In this document: piece by piece, positions 1 through 10,108 of the stretch
Layout of the letters: each line of letters starts with the position of its first letter
Position numbering within the stretch: position 1 is the stretch's first letter
Origin: a bacterium
GTDB lineage: Bacteria > Patescibacteriota > Minisyncoccia > Phycocordibacterales > UBA5272
Direction of reading: 5' to 3'
Assembly (NCBI GenBank): GCA_023267535.1
Contig: JAHFNC010000006.1
Coordinates: 1 to 42,926, forward strand
DNA length: 42,926 bases
Notes under the pieces: generated by a model
What the model saw: only the letters and a program-made list of their open reading frames with translations
Told to the model about the DNA's origin: nothing
The model's database searches: none
Translations under genes and position numbers: made by a program

Positions 1-3000
1 GTGGTGTATGCATAGCGTCCAGAGACATATACTTCTGAAGGATTGTTTAAGAAGGATGATGTTCCCACTATCTTCTGAGCGATAGAAGTAGTAGCGATGT
101 TTTGGATGTTACCGTAAACAGTTAATGCACCATTTGTATTATCCCAAGACAAAGATGATGTTGCTCCATAAGAACCGTTGTTGTTAAATTGAATTTGCCC
201 AGTAGAACCAGCCGGTGTTCCTGCCGCTCCTCCACAAGTGTTTCCTGTTCCAATAACTTGTCCACTAGGATTTACAGCCACACATTGTGTAGAACCATTC
301 ATTATTCCTGATATAACTAAGTTTGTAGTTGAAGCTGTACCAACGACAGAAAGAGTTGCTTGTGGATTGTTTGTTCCAATTCCAATTCTGTTTAACGCGG
401 TGTTCACATAAAGTAACGGAGTGGTTCCATCTGTAGAAGTGGACACTGCAAATGAGCCGTAGACCGCGGTGTCTCCTTGAACATTTAATCCCGCACCAAT
501 CGTTGCTCCACCGTAAACATTCAACTGTCCTTGTGTAGTGATATCGTTTCTAACTTGTAATTGTCCAACTTCTAGAGAATGAATAATTGCAGAAGTAGTT
601 TCCATTCCACTAACATCAACAACTGACACATTGTTCCCAGATTGGTTAGCAGTGTAAGCATATCTACCTGCTATAAATAAAGAAACTGGATTATTTAAAT
701 ATAGAGATGTGTTTACAACTATTGGATTAGTTGAAGAAGAAATATCAATCGTAGAAATATTATTGCCTCCGGCGTTTGTTACATATACATATCTACCAGA
801 TACCAAAACTTGGGTTGGATTATTAAGCCCCGTAGTTGTTCCAACAATAACGGGAGATGTGGAAGATGATATGTCTATAACAGATAAACTATTTGAACTG
901 CTGTTTACTGTGTACGCGTAGCGTCCTGAAGCATAAATTGATTGTGGCGCCCCTATAAAAGATGATGTTCCGACGACGACAGGATTTAGTGGGGATGAAA
1001 TATCAATTATGGAAATATTATTACCTCCAGCATTTGCAGTGTAAGCGAAGCGTCCAGAAACGAAGACAGATTCAACGTTGTTTAAGTATGATGAAGTAGA
1101 GACAACTATTGGCCCAGATGGATTTGTAATATCAATGATTGAAAGATTACCGCTTGATCTATTGGCGGTGTATGCATACCTACCTGCTACAAAAATATTT
1201 TGAATACCTGACAAGAAAGAAGACGTTCCGACGACGACAGGAGTTGTAGGATTGGAAATATCTATCACGGACATATAATTACCCCCGTTGTTTGCAGTGT
1301 AAGCATAACGACCAACGACATAAATTGAAAGAGGGTTATTCAGATACGAACTTGTTCCGATTATTATCGGATTTGTCACGTCCGTCATATCTATCACGTT
1401 CATATTGTTACCTGTACTGTTTGCTACATAAACATATCTGCCAGAAACAAAAACAGATGAAGGGTTTTGAAGATTTGAACTTACTCCCACTACTTTCGGA
1501 CTAATTGCAGACGAAGCTAAATTTTGTATATTTCCATAAACATCAAGCGCAAGTGGTGAGGAAGAATCAGTCGCCATTAAAGTAGTCGTGCCAGAGACAG
1601 AAAGATTTGAATTATTCTTTGAAGATGTTCCTATGGAAACTCTACCTAATGTGTCGATGCTAAATAAAGTGGCACCAGATGATGAAGAAATATTTAGTAA
1701 TCCTTTGCCTGCTGTTGCTTGAATGTTTAGAGTATAAGAAGAAGAGGTAACATTAATACCAATGACTGAGCCGTCATCTAACAACATAGTAGAAGATGAT
1801 ATGGAACCAGGGGCGGTGAACTTAGCAAGAAAACCTGGTGTGCCAGTACCCGACATACTTGCTCCTCCCACTATTGTTCCCCAGTACATGTAACCATTTC
1901 CATCTGTTAGCATTACTTGCCCGTTAGCTCCATTATCATTTGGTAAAACAAAAGTTAAACTTGAGGTTGCAGTAGATGATGCTGAAAGTGTTGTCTTGTA
2001 ACCATTTGAACCATTGAAAAAATTAATGCTTCCTTGATCAATCAGTGTTCCAATCATCATCGTCCCAGTCGCCACCACATTCCCCCCAAAATACCCACTC
2101 CCTCCAACAGTAAGAGGATAAGTTGCAGATGTCGTAGCTAAAGCAAGCCAACCATTTGAGTTAAAGAGTGAGAAGACATTGTTAGAGTAATCTCTTAATT
2201 CAAAGAGATTAGTAATGGATTGTCCTTGTCCTGCTTGTACGGTAAGAGTGGTAGAGCCAGTAGAAGGTATTTCATTTTGTATCTTAAAGGATTGATTAGT
2301 TTCAAATCTTTTAGTAGTAGAATTCCAGCGGAATATAGAAGATGGTGATTGATTACCTCTAGTAAAGAGTAGAGAGGAGTCTTGTATGTCATTGGTAGTA
2401 GTATTTCCTTGATTGATAGTAAATGAAGAGTTGTTTGTTCCAGATAGAGAAGTAGAAGAGACTACTAGGTTACTAGTAGTTACTGTATTAGCGTAGAGAT
2501 TGTTAAATCCTAAAGCAGGAGCACCTAAGTCATAGGTGAAGTTAGTAGTAGGTACTAAAGAAGAAGAGAGTCTGCCGTTAATAGTTACAGTGTTAGATGA
2601 AGATGTACCTAGTGTAGTATCTCCTGTAGTTAGATTGTTTAATGAAGCAACGATTGAAAAGAGATTAGTTGAAGTTGCGTTAGTTAGTATGGAGTTATTA
2701 GCAGATAGGTTACTAGTAGTAGCGTAAGAACTATTAAAGTTAGAGATGAAGCCATTGGTTGAGTAGAAGTAGGAAGAGGTAGAGTTAGTTAGATTAGAGT
2801 AAGTAGAGAAGAGATTAGTAGATGTTGAGTTGTTTCCAGTTTGATTGTTAAAGGAGAAGGAAGATGCGTAGAGATTAGTGGAAGTAGCGTTAACTAGATT
2901 AGAAGAGGTGGCGTAGAGATTGGTGGTGGTGGCGTTAGTTGTTAGGAGATTAGTGAAGAAGGAAGATAAAGCACGGAGAGTAGTCGCAAAGAAGTTAGTA

Positions 3001-4153
3001 GAAGAACCGTTATCTACTAAAGAAGAGGATGCTACCCAGCTAGATGTTGCTACATAGACACCAGCAGAAGCTCCACCGATAACTGTGCCGTTTACTATGA
3101 GTGGGCCATTGATAGTTGTAGTTCCATTTAGTGTAGTACTACCTGAGACTGTGAGATTCCCTCCTATTGTTTGGTCGTTTTGTATAGTCGAAGTCCCAAT
3201 AACACTAATAGCTATATAGCTATTAGTGCTTGTAGCGTTTGTGATAGTTGAGGAAGTAGCAAAGAGATTATTGATATTAGTAATACCTGAGAAGGTGGTA
3301 GTTCCAGTAAACAAGTTGTTACCAGAAAAGACTGAATCGATAATGGTAGCAGTAGATAGTGACATACCTGTGGCAGAACCTCCTGTAATCACAGGGTTTT
3401 GAATGTTAGAAGCATCAAAGGTTCCTCCACCTGTTGTAGTAGTAACTACAGTTTGAGTTACAGGTGAGGAGGAGACATAGTAGGAGCCAACAGATAATCC
3501 ATCTCTTCCGTTTGCTCCTGGAGCACCAGCTGGACCTTGTGGGCCTGGTACTGCTACTTCTTGAGTGATGTAGTTATTGATTATGGTAGTAGAACCAGTA
3601 CTTCCTTGGTTATTGTTGTAGTTACCTTGAGTACCAGTAGTAGTGAAGTATTGATTGTTATATGTTGTAGTACTTAGATATTGATTAATGGTTACATTGT
3701 TAATTGGAGGTATATCGTTAGTTAATTGATTAGTGTAGTCACATCTAGATAGATCTACATCTTTAAATAAAGAAGAGAATCCACAGTACATGTTAAGAGA
3801 TAGAGAATCTATTAGTTTTACTGACTTCTTTGTTTGTTTAACTACAGTAGTAGTTTGTGCATGGGCTACCTGTGGGAATAGTACTAGCTTAGTGTAGGAA
3901 GAGATTGGAGTAAATACTTTAGGTAAAGAAGATATGGAAGAACTAATTAAGTTATTAAAAGATTTAATGGAGAACTGATTAGGAGATAGAGACTTAGCTA
4001 GATTATTAAATGCTGTTACTTCTTCTTTAGGGAATATGTTAACTCCTACGATGAGTGGTGTTTTGTTTAAAGAGAGAGCGTAAGAGCTATTTACAGAAAT
4101 TGTAAGTAGAGAAATACAGAGTAGTGTTAGATTTATAGCTCTCTTGAGGTGCA
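1..4153 (-). CDS. Giant surface protein with LVIVD-type propeller (3' end beyond window)
   Basis: An open frame of about 1384 codons runs from the ATG at 4153 to the window edge without a stop, so the C-terminus is missing. In order it shows a signal peptide (MHLKRAINLTLLCISLLTIS, then an Ala-Leu-Ser region), a linker, a short collagen-like stretch (GPQGPAGAPGANGRDG, about 3490-3550), and a long Asn/Thr/Ser stalk with many NATSTNLYA-type units. Seven units of about 43 residues carrying GRYAYTAN and SVIDISNP motifs follow at about 600-1510. These resemble LVIVD repeats, and seven would close one beta-propeller. Phage-tail-like segments (RIGIGTNNPQATLSVVG) follow, and another GRYAYT unit starts at the edge. 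No SD precedes the ATG. The role is inferred to be cell-surface adhesion or display. The exact function is unknown. Confidence 0.85.
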
Positions 4154-4286
4154 TAGAAAATGAGTGGAAAATATCTGTTTTTCAACTAGATATTTTGTTA
4201 TATATATTATATTAAAAATCACAGTATATTCACAGCTAAATCTGTGGATAAAGGACAGAGAAAATATTTGGAAAATATGGGGGAAA
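4154..4286. other. AT-rich intergenic region with two DnaA-box-like sites
   Basis: This 133-bp spacer lies between the end of rnhB and the start of the surface gene. It holds TTATCCACA on the minus strand (4243-4251) and ATATTCACA on the plus strand (4226-4234). Together they form an inverted repeat around ctaaat. A very AT-rich block (4190-4217) may contain the surface-gene promoter, but no clear -35/-10 pair can be chosen. Confidence 0.4.
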
Positions 4287-4907
4287 TTAAAGATTAATGA
4301 ATGTCTTCCTGTGGTATTTTGTGACACCGTTTTTCTTGATAGATTTTATGTGTTCTTCTGTGCCATAACCAACGTTTTTATCCCAAGCATAATCTGGAAA
4401 AAACCTTGATAATTTAAGCATATAATCATCTCTTTTAACTTTAGCTATGATAGAAGCTAGTGCAATGCTCACATATTTTTCATCACCTTTTATAAAAGAT
4501 TCCTGATTTTTATAGGTTTTTTTAGCCTTTAGACCCCCGTCCATTTTTATATTTAAATCATTTATTTCAATACCATTTTTTAATAATTCTTTATCTAATT
4601 TTATTAAGCAGTTATCTATGCATTTTTGTATAGCTTTATTGATTCCATGTCGATCAATAAACTCAGCTTTTTGTGAGCAAACAACAAATTTTATATCATT
4701 GTTTAACTTACTGTTTTTCCTAATTGTTTGAAATATCTTTTCTCTTAAATCTTTTTTAACTTTCTTACTATCTCTAATAGTTTGATTAAAATATTCTTTA
4801 GATGCCTTACTTTTGTTAGCAACATAGCAGGCACATACCGTAACAGGACCAGCAAGTGGACCTCTTCCTACCTCATCTATACCTATTTCCCCTGTTGGTT
4901 TCGTCAT
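4287..4907 (-). CDS. rnhB: Ribonuclease HII
   Basis: RNase HII removes RNA from RNA-DNA hybrids and excises misincorporated ribonucleotides. From the chosen start the protein has 206 residues, a normal length. It shows the family signature GIDEVGRGPLAGPV with acidic residues D11 and E12, the DSKK motif near residue 46, D123 in KMDGGL, and SIALASIIAKVKRD ending at D160. These fit the catalytic acidic set. A start six codons upstream (4925) is possible, but a TATAAT box at 4915-4920 would begin transcription at about 4907, exactly at this ATG. The gene is divergent from dnaE, 37 bp away. Confidence 0.93.
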   Translation of the reverse strand: MTKPTGEIGIDEVGRGPLAGPVTVCACYVANKSKASKEYFNQTIRDSKKVKKDLREKIFQTIRKNSKLNNDIKFVVCSQKAEFIDRHGINKAIQKCIDNCLIKLDKELLKNGIEINDLNIKMDGGLKAKKTYKNQESFIKGDEKYVSIALASIIAKVKRDDYMLKLSRFFPDYAWDKNVGYGTEEHIKSIKKNGVTKYHRKTFINL

Positions 4908-4914
4908 TAAGCTA

Positions 4915-4920
4915 ATTATA
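4915..4920 (-). promoter_or_regulatory. -10 box of rnhB (leaderless arrangement)
   Basis: A consensus TATAAT on the minus strand ends 7 nt before the ATG at 4907. The predicted transcription start coincides with the start codon. Confidence 0.6.
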
Positions 4921-4931
4921 CCCAATTATGT

Positions 4932-4937
4932 TAAAAT
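4932..4937 (+). promoter_or_regulatory. -10 box of dnaE (leaderless arrangement)
   Basis: TAAAAT lies 7 nt before the dnaE ATG with no SD between. The upstream rnhB -10 box is only 11 bp away on the other strand, so the two promoters are back to back. Confidence 0.5.
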
Positions 4938-4944
4938 TCTCATT

Positions 4945-7900
4945 ATGTTCGTCAGTCTTAGAAATCATAGCCACTACTCCCTATTGAAAGCTCTTCCTAA
5001 GGTTGATGCTCTTGTGAGACATGCCAAAAAATTAGGTGGCGAGGCTGTTGCCTTAACCGACTACAATAATATGTACGGGGCCATTGAGTTCTACAAAGCT
5101 TGTAAAAAGGAGCGGGTAAAGCCAATAGTTGGAGTTGAGTTTTCGATAATGTTTCGTGAAAGAAAATTCCAAATAGTTCTACTGGCAAAGAATGAAACTG
5201 GATATAAAAATCTGATGAGAATGACTTCAATAGTTAACCTAGAGAATCCAGAAACCCCTGTCTTGTCTGATGAGACTTTAAAAGAATTTAGTGACGGATT
5301 AATAGCTCTTTCCGGAGGAGTCTTTGGAGACATCAGCAATTTACTAGCGATAAATGAAAAAGTAGCTGAAGAGAGACTTATTTTTTATAAAGATATTTTC
5401 AAAGGTAATTACTACCTAGAGATAACCCCTCATACTTCTATGGACAGAGGTAGTTTTATGAAGTTAAAAACAATTGACTTTGCAAAAAAACATAACGCTC
5501 CCCTTGTGGCATCTTGGAACAGTCACTACCTTTTAGAACAAGATAAAAGTGCTCATAAAACTTTATTTATGGTTCATGGTGACGAGTCATCCCTTGCACA
5601 ATACAATGAACAATTCCAAAAAGATAAATTTCATTTTGGAGACGACGACGAAATAAAAAAGATATTTGAAGACACTCCTGAAGCAATAGAGAATTCAGAA
5701 AAAATTGCGAATGAAGTAGACTTAGAATTGAAGCTTGGTGAGTGGGTATTCCCTAATATCGAATATAAAAAAAGTTACGAAGAGGATGTCAAAGAGCTAG
5801 CTTATGCGGGATTAAAAATAAGAAACATGGAACCTACAGAAGAAGTAATGACTAGACTCGAATACGAGTTAAAAGTCATATCAGACAAGGGATTTTTCCC
5901 ATATTTCTTAGTTGTGTACGACCTTCTTCGTTTCGCTAGAGAGAATAAAATTCTTACAAATATTAGAGGGTCTGTTGCTGGATCTTTAGTCACTTATCTT
6001 CTTCAGATTACAAAATGTAATCCGATAGATTATAAGCTCCCATTTGAAAGATTTTTAAATCCAGAGAGACCTTCTGCGCCTGATATTGATATGGATTATG
6101 CCGATACCAGAAGAGATGAAGTTATTGACTACGCTAGAAAAAAATACGGAGTAGACAACGTTGCTCAAATAGGAACATTCGGAACAATGATGGCACGCGG
6201 TGCAGTCAGAGATGTTGCTCGTGCAATGAAATTTCCGTATATGGTTGGCGACAGAATAAGTAAATTAATCCCAATGCCGAAGCAAGGGTTTCCGGTAACA
6301 ATTAAAAAAGCGATAGACGAAGTCCCTGAATTAAAACAAGTTTACGATACAGATCGTGAAGCACAAATAATTTTGGATATGGCACAACAAGTAGAAGGTT
6401 GTGCTCGTCACATCTCTGTCCATGCAGCTGGAACTGTTATCTCCCCTTCCCCACTGTGGGAATTTACCCCCATACAAAAGGACCCGAAGGGTGGAAAAAT
6501 TATCACTCAGTATGATATGTATACGATTGAAGAAGCAGGACTACTGAAGTTTGATTTTCTTGGTATTCGTAACTTAACAATACTCGGAGATGCAATTGAT
6601 TTAGTTAGAGAAAAATATAACTTAGAGGTAGATATAGAGGATATACCTCTTGATGATAAAAAAACTTTCGAAATGCTTGCCCGCGGAGAAACAATGGGGC
6701 TATTTCAATTAAACGGGTCTGGAATGACCAGATTTTTAAAGGAACTCGAACCCTCAACTATCTTTGATATAAACGCTATGGTGGCACTTTATCGCCCAGG
6801 GCCAATTGAAATGATTCCCGAATATATCAAAAGAAAGAAAAAACCATCATTAATAAGGTATCTAGATGAAAGATTAGAGCCAATACTTGATCAATCTTTT
6901 GGAGTTATTACCTATCAGGATGATGTTATGTTAATTGCTATTCATCTTGCTGGTTATACATGGCTTGAGGCGGACAAGCTTCGTAAAGCTATGGGTAAGA
7001 AAATTCCAGCAGAAATGGAGGCTCAGAAAGAGAAACTTTTGGTTGGTTTCGTTAAAAATGGACTGACTCAGGAAAAAGCAGAAATACTTTGGAAATTAAT
7101 TGAACCTTTCGCCGCCTACGGGTTCAACAAAGCTCACGCCGCAAGTTATGGAAGAGTGGCTTACCAAACATCTTATATGAAGGCCAACTTCCCTTTTGCT
7201 TATATGACTGCCATATTAACTAATGAAAGTGGAGATATAGAAAAAATATCTGAAATCGTTTCTGAATGTAAAAGAATGAAAATAAAAGTTTTACCACCTG
7301 ATATAAATTACAGTCAGGGAGGTTTCAGTATTGTTAAAAACGAAAAGACTGAAGAAGAAATTAGATTCGGATTGTATACAATTAAAAATCTTGGAGTTGA
7401 TATATCTGATGCCATTATAAAAGAAAGACATCAAAATGGACGATATAAAACATTTGAAGATTTTATAAAAAGAGTCACTCATAAAAATTTAAATAAAAAA
7501 TCACTAGAGGCCTTAACAAAATGTGGAGCATTAGATGAGCTGGCGAAAAGAGGAGAGGTACTTGGTAACCTAGAAGACATCTTAGAGTTCCATAAAAAAG
7601 TTGTTAAAGATAATATTCATCAAGACAGCTTGTTTGGTGGAGAAGAGGCTTCTTCTTTTTCAATGAAAAAATTTGATGATGCTAGCAATGATCAAAAGTT
7701 AATTTGGGAAAAAGATTTACTTGGACTGTTTGTGTCGGGATTCCCTCTTGATAGATGGAAAGAAAAAATTTCAAATCTAAAAACAAATATTGAGAAAATA
7801 ATAAATACAGAGAAAGATAATACTGAAGTAACAATACCGGTAATAATTGAAAATATAAAAACAACAATAACAAAAAAAGGAGATAAGATGGCACTCATTA

Positions 7901-8070
7901 GACTAAGAGATTACACCGGAGTTATAGAAGTGGCGGTATTTCCTGAATCCTACAAAAAATATAAGGATGTCATTATGTTAGACAAACCAATCACAATTAA
8001 AGGTAAAGTAGCAACTAGAAATAACGAAAAAACCATGGTAATTGATGAAATTAAACCTTTGATTGGCTAG
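4945..8070 (+). CDS. dnaE: DNA polymerase III subunit alpha
   Basis: This is the replicative polymerase catalytic subunit, 1041 residues, somewhat shorter than E. coli DnaE (about 1160). It starts with a PHP domain (NHSHYSLLKA, residues 7-16). The polymerase core carries the catalytic acidic motif PDIDMDYAD near residues 379-387, FGTMMARGAVRDVAR, and ALYRPGPIEMIPEYIKRK. A helix-hairpin-helix/finger region and a C-terminal OB-fold (about 962-1040) follow. In the PHP domain the usual TDHGNM motif reads TDYNNM, so one expected metal-binding His is Tyr. PHP exonuclease activity is therefore probably lost. The gene opens a plus-strand run and is followed 47 bp later by secG. Confidence 0.97.
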   Translation: MFVSLRNHSHYSLLKALPKVDALVRHAKKLGGEAVALTDYNNMYGAIEFYKACKKERVKPIVGVEFSIMFRERKFQIVLLAKNETGYKNLMRMTSIVNLENPETPVLSDETLKEFSDGLIALSGGVFGDISNLLAINEKVAEERLIFYKDIFKGNYYLEITPHTSMDRGSFMKLKTIDFAKKHNAPLVASWNSHYLLEQDKSAHKTLFMVHGDESSLAQYNEQFQKDKFHFGDDDEIKKIFEDTPEAIENSEKIANEVDLELKLGEWVFPNIEYKKSYEEDVKELAYAGLKIRNMEPTEEVMTRLEYELKVISDKGFFPYFLVVYDLLRFARENKILTNIRGSVAGSLVTYLLQITKCNPIDYKLPFERFLNPERPSAPDIDMDYADTRRDEVIDYARKKYGVDNVAQIGTFGTMMARGAVRDVARAMKFPYMVGDRISKLIPMPKQGFPVTIKKAIDEVPELKQVYDTDREAQIILDMAQQVEGCARHISVHAAGTVISPSPLWEFTPIQKDPKGGKIITQYDMYTIEEAGLLKFDFLGIRNLTILGDAIDLVREKYNLEVDIEDIPLDDKKTFEMLARGETMGLFQLNGSGMTRFLKELEPSTIFDINAMVALYRPGPIEMIPEYIKRKKKPSLIRYLDERLEPILDQSFGVITYQDDVMLIAIHLAGYTWLEADKLRKAMGKKIPAEMEAQKEKLLVGFVKNGLTQEKAEILWKLIEPFAAYGFNKAHAASYGRVAYQTSYMKANFPFAYMTAILTNESGDIEKISEIVSECKRMKIKVLPPDINYSQGGFSIVKNEKTEEEIRFGLYTIKNLGVDISDAIIKERHQNGRYKTFEDFIKRVTHKNLNKKSLEALTKCGALDELAKRGEVLGNLEDILEFHKKVVKDNIHQDSLFGGEEASSFSMKKFDDASNDQKLIWEKDLLGLFVSGFPLDRWKEKISNLKTNIEKIINTEKDNTEVTIPVIIENIKTTITKKGDKMALIRLRDYTGVIEVAVFPESYKKYKDVIMLDKPITIKGKVATRNNEKTMVIDEIKPLIG

Positions 8071-8103
8071 TTATTTTAGCTATTCCATTTTAATTTGAAA
8101 TAT

Positions 8104-8109
8104 GATAAT
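8104..8109 (+). promoter_or_regulatory. -10 box of secG (leaderless arrangement)
   Basis: GATAAT preceded by TAT lies 8 nt before the secG ATG. No SD is present and no good -35 is seen. Confidence 0.5.
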
Positions 8110-8117
8110 ATGGAAAA

Positions 8118-8342
8118 ATGATTAAATCGCTATCTATAGCGCAATTAATTCTAGCAGTTCTCCTTATAGCACTAATTTTAATTCAAAGGGCAAACACAGA
8201 CGCGTCTGGAGCTCTTGGTGCAGATGGAGGATCTGGAACTATTCTTGAGAAAAGAGGTGCAGAAAAAGTGTTGCATCGTTTTACTGTTGTGGTTGCAATA
8301 CTTTTTGTGGCTTCTTTATTGTCACACATATTTCTCAACTAG
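8118..8342 (+). CDS. secG: Preprotein translocase subunit SecG
   Basis: A 74-residue protein with the SecG layout: a first membrane helix (residues 5-22, IAQLILAVLLIALILIQ), a Gly-rich cytoplasmic loop (GALGADGGSGTILEKRG), and a second helix (about 50-72). SecG assists SecYE in protein export across the cytoplasmic membrane. This fits a genome encoding large secreted surface proteins. It lies between dnaE and a solute-binding protein gene, 38 bp before the latter. Confidence 0.9.
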   Translation: MIKSLSIAQLILAVLLIALILIQRANTDASGALGADGGSGTILEKRGAEKVLHRFTVVVAILFVASLLSHIFLN

Positions 8343-8380
8343 TACGCTTTATATAGGTAGTCCCTTAACTCATTCAACAA

Positions 8381-10102
8381 ATGGAAACGGACGAAAAAAA
8401 CTATCTTTCTAAAATAAAAAAATATCTACTTAAAATAAAAGTAGCTTATAAGTCTTTGTCACCAGAAAAAGTCTTAATTGTCTGGTCTTTGTTTGCACTA
8501 TCAATAGTTTTAATGTTTTCCGCTTTAATAATAGTAAACAATAGATTCGTTAAAGTTATACCTAAATTAGGTGGATCTATAAGTGAAGGAATGATTGGAA
8601 CACCGAGATTTATAAATCCAGTCTTGGCAACATCGGATCAAGATAATAGTTTAACAGCTCTAATATTTGCTGGGCTAACCAAAAGAGACGAGAGTGGAAA
8701 TATTATTCTTGATATGGCGGAGTCGATAGATGAAAGTGACGACAAATTAAATTACGATATCGTAATTAAAAAAGATGCCCAATTTCACGATGGAGTAAAA
8801 TTAACTGCGGACGATGTTATATATACTATATCTCTAATACAAAATTCTTTAATTAAAAGTCCGCACAGATTAGAGTGGGAGGGCGTAACTCTAGAAAAGA
8901 AAAATGATAATGAGATCTTGTTCTCTTTAAAAAAGCCCTACCCTCTTTTTATGAACGTGTTAACAATTGGTATTCTCCCAAAACACATTTGGAAGAATTT
9001 AACGGAGGAACAATTTAGTTTAAGTGAATACAATATTAAAGCTATCGGCAGCGGTCCATTTATGATTAGCAGCATACAAAATAATTCTGGTATTCCGACT
9101 TCATTCAAACTTGTATCAAATAAATACTATACACTTGGTAGACCTTACCTAGATGAAATAGATATAAGGACATATCAAAATGAAAAATACTTAATGCAAG
9201 CATTAAAGGATGGAGAAGTAAGTAGAATCTATGGAATATCTCCAGAAAAATTTGAGACTTTAAAAATTTCTACCAGCACCATTAAAACATCTCTTCTGCC
9301 AAAGACAATAACTATTTTCTTTAACTCAAATAAAGTCGAAGCCTTATCTGATAAAAAAATTCGCCAAGCTCTTAATATGGCAATCAATAAAGATGAGATT
9401 GTGCAAACTGTATTAAAAGGTTATGGAAAAACGGTAGACGGGCCTTTCCCTTTTGATGAAGGTGATGTTTCAAATGTTTACAATGTTGATCAAGCTAAGG
9501 AATTATTAAGTGAAAGTAAATATAGCAAGAAAGCATCTAGCACTCTTAGTCTGACACTTTCAACTGTTAATACAGATGAGTTAAAAAAGGTTGCCGACAT
9601 GATAAAGACTGACTGGGAAAAGATTGGTGTCACTACTACTATCTTGGTTTACGAACCATCAGATTTAAACCAATCAGTTATAAAAGATAGAGATTATCAA
9701 ACACTTCTTTATGGAACTCTAACTGAAACACCGAGTGATTTATATGCCTTCTGGCATTCAAGTCAAAGAAATTATCCCGGACTTAATATCTCAAATTATG
9801 TAAGTAATAAATTGGACACAGAATTAGAAACATTAAAAAACGACAATGATCCGCTAATAAGGATAGATGCTTATGATAAAGCAAAAGAAGAATTTAAAGA
9901 TGAGGTCCCTGGAATATTCTTATACGCACCAGATTTAATCTATATAGCAAACGATAAGGTTGTAACCCCTTTACCAAAATTTAGCTTAGACAACTCATCA
10001 AGATTCGACTTAGTGGAAAAATGGTACGCACGAACAGAAAAAGTTTGGCCAAAAACATACTACAGACCATTAATAGATTTATTAGAAAAAATTATTCATT
10101 AA
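8381..10102 (+). CDS. Family 5 extracellular solute-binding protein (OppA/DppA-like)
   Basis: A 573-residue protein with an N-terminal membrane anchor (about residues 32-52, VLIVWSLFALSIVLMFSALI) and a periplasmic-binding fold. It matches the peptide/oligosaccharide-binding SBP_bac_5 style: GGSISEGMIGTPRFINPVLA, then DAQFHDGVKLTADDVIYTI, IGSGPFMI, and FFNSN followed by DKKIRQALNMAINKDEI. No Cys suitable for a lipobox is seen, so anchoring is by the helix. No permease or ATPase genes are adjacent, so the transporter partners must be elsewhere or the protein acts alone. The substrate is unknown. No SD precedes the ATG. Confidence 0.88.
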   Translation: METDEKNYLSKIKKYLLKIKVAYKSLSPEKVLIVWSLFALSIVLMFSALIIVNNRFVKVIPKLGGSISEGMIGTPRFINPVLATSDQDNSLTALIFAGLTKRDESGNIILDMAESIDESDDKLNYDIVIKKDAQFHDGVKLTADDVIYTISLIQNSLIKSPHRLEWEGVTLEKKNDNEILFSLKKPYPLFMNVLTIGILPKHIWKNLTEEQFSLSEYNIKAIGSGPFMISSIQNNSGIPTSFKLVSNKYYTLGRPYLDEIDIRTYQNEKYLMQALKDGEVSRIYGISPEKFETLKISTSTIKTSLLPKTITIFFNSNKVEALSDKKIRQALNMAINKDEIVQTVLKGYGKTVDGPFPFDEGDVSNVYNVDQAKELLSESKYSKKASSTLSLTLSTVNTDELKKVADMIKTDWEKIGVTTTILVYEPSDLNQSVIKDRDYQTLLYGTLTETPSDLYAFWHSSQRNYPGLNISNYVSNKLDTELETLKNDNDPLIRIDAYDKAKEEFKDEVPGIFLYAPDLIYIANDKVVTPLPKFSLDNSSRFDLVEKWYARTEKVWPKTYYRPLIDLLEKIIH

Positions 10103-10108
10103 AAATAT

